From contig JAHQIW010004394.1 in the NCBI GenBank assembly GCA_019055375.1, positions 62,001-126,000 of the forward strand: a DNA stretch of 64,000 nt, given 5' to 3'. The stretch's first letter is position 1, and each line of letters starts with the position of its first letter. Positions 63,110-64,000 of this stretch are shown piece after piece. The position numbers and the translations under genes were made by a program. This stretch comes from Parelaphostrongylus tenuis (lineage: Eukaryota > Nematoda > Chromadorea > Rhabditida > Metastrongylidae). Under the pieces are notes generated by a model, which saw only the letters and a list, made by a program, of their open reading frames with translations, was not told the origin of the DNA and searched no databases.

Positions 63110-63560
63110 AACTATGTGATTATTCGATAGCATGAAAAATGCCTATTCCAAATTTGAACTTAGTTCTCCATTTGACAGTCAAATGCACGTTTTTGAAGCG
63201 CTGTAAAAACGATAAGAAAAAATGCGTCTCGCCTTTGGAGTACTTTACGTACCTCGCTATCGTTTCTATATGGCTTTACGATAGATTTTTGATATTCGTC
63301 CTGTAGTTCAAAAATTTTAGATTCTGAAAACTAATTTGTTCCCCTGAATTGCTATTTAGTGCGTTGTAACAAGAAAATTAAGATCACGTTTCACGCTCTG
63401 AATGGACATCCCCTCGCTTAAACTTCATAGTAGGTGAACTGATATTGTGTGATGTTGCATAGTGAATTTCGTGCACTGGGGACAATTTATGATTAGAAAA
63501 AACTGATGTTTTACTAGAAACCTTCAAAAATTGGCGTTCTTAGTACAGAGAACTCTCATG
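63110..63560. repeat. FB1-family fragment and unclassified AT-rich sequence
   Basis: 63,118-63,240 (GTGATTATTCGATAGC, CTTATCGTTTTT in complement, GAAGCGCTGT) aligns in inverted orientation with 60,465-60,540. The rest to 63,560 shows nothing recognisable. Confidence 0.4.
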
Positions 63561-63565
63561 CTACT

Positions 63566-64000
63566 AGGTTAGGAAAAAAGTTTCCATCGCTTATGAAAAC
63601 ATTCAAAATTTATGCGTATATTCAGGCAACAAGCAATAATAACTATTTTTCAAAATACAGGCCATCATTTTCCACCACTTTTTGCCATCGTTCCAACAAA
63701 TTGCGGATCTGATCGATGTACCATTCCTTCGGCTCTAAATCAAAGAACTTTTGACATGCTTCTTCAACTTCATCGAAAGATTCAAATCGGCGATCTCTAA
63801 GAAGTGTTGCATTGATCGGAGAAAGCCGTAATCAGATAGAGCAAGGTTCGGACTATAGGATCGATGAGCTTGAATCTCAACTCTGTCCAGTTCCTCGAAC
63901 TGTGCCTTGATCTTTTTGGCTGTGTGTGGTCTTGCGTTGTCTTGCTGAAACAAAGCGCGCTTTCGGCGAACAAGTTCTGGATATTTTTTAGCCATCTGTC
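63566..64000 (-). mobile_element. mariner transposase, C-terminal half, cut by the window end
   Basis: Minus-strand frame 63,735-63,995: second catalytic Asp in LFQQDNARPHTAKKIKAQF, third Asp in YSPNLALSDYGFLR; 35 residues lie between the two Asp, one more than the 34 of classic mariners. After a frameshift near 63,740 comes PKEWYIDQIRNLLERWQKVV and NDGLYFEK with stop at 63,643. A probable 3' terminal inverted repeat, AGGTTAGGAAAAAAGTTTCC, starts next to a TA at 63,564. The N-terminal half lies outside the window. Frame-broken, so probably inactive. Confidence 0.75.

Overview
The window reads as repeat-rich nuclear DNA of a nematode, most likely a strongylid (hookworm-like) species. This is inferred from AT-rich sequence, introns with TTTYAG 3' splice sites, and a dense load of RTE-type LINE, mariner, Penelope-like and tRNA-derived elements. 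There is no bacterial gene organisation. Only two protein-coding loci can be built with confidence. Nearly all the other open frames are short chance frames inside repeats.

Layout. 0-1.4 kb: one copy of a dispersed 1.4-kb repeat (R1). 4.75-6.56 kb (+): a complete three-exon gene for a 106-residue secreted four-cysteine protein, with a foldback MITE in its first intron. 7.4-7.9 kb: a head-to-head pair of Penelope-type terminal repeats with decayed hammerhead-ribozyme motifs. 10-27 kb: MITE, SINE, RTE and mariner relics, a 190-bp minisatellite, a pair of tRNA-like modules and a few weak exon candidates. 28.4-44.8 kb (-): a large gene with at least 19 exons whose splice phases agree at all joins except one, which a tentative extra exon repairs. 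It encodes at least 700 residues: a Ser-rich start, a Lys/Glu-rich coiled coil, a helical middle, ankyrin-like repeats and an unrecognised C-terminus. Its introns hold most of the SINEs, foldback elements and an RTE relic. 44.8-47.2 kb: an eight-unit tandem array, each unit with a tRNA-like module, arranged as a higher-order trimer; some units repeat the first part and the 3' splice site of the most upstream visible exon of that gene. 48.2-48.8 kb: three tandem 210-bp units, each with a hammerhead-like fold. 49-54.5 kb: tRNA-like modules, a head-to-head SINE pair, and the second R1 copy split by a Penelope-like element (GIY-YIG nuclease between inverted repeats) and by a tRNA-like hairpin element.

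54.5-57.7 kb: sixteen class II tRNA-Leu genes in tandem at about 202 bp, each with internal A and B boxes and a T4 terminator. The bodies are nearly identical but the anticodon loop differs: ten UAG, three AAG and three with a 6-nt loop. 58-60.5 kb: degenerate minisatellites with a SINE inserted. 60.5-63 kb (+): a near full-length, frame-broken RTE element. The window ends in a mariner transposase (-).

Two themes are worth attention: tRNA-type modules occur at every scale (true tRNAs, a relic in R1, cloverleaf-in-hairpin elements, an exon-associated tandem array, and at least two SINE families), and hammerhead-like motifs recur at three or more loci. Family names rest on recognition of motifs without database searches.
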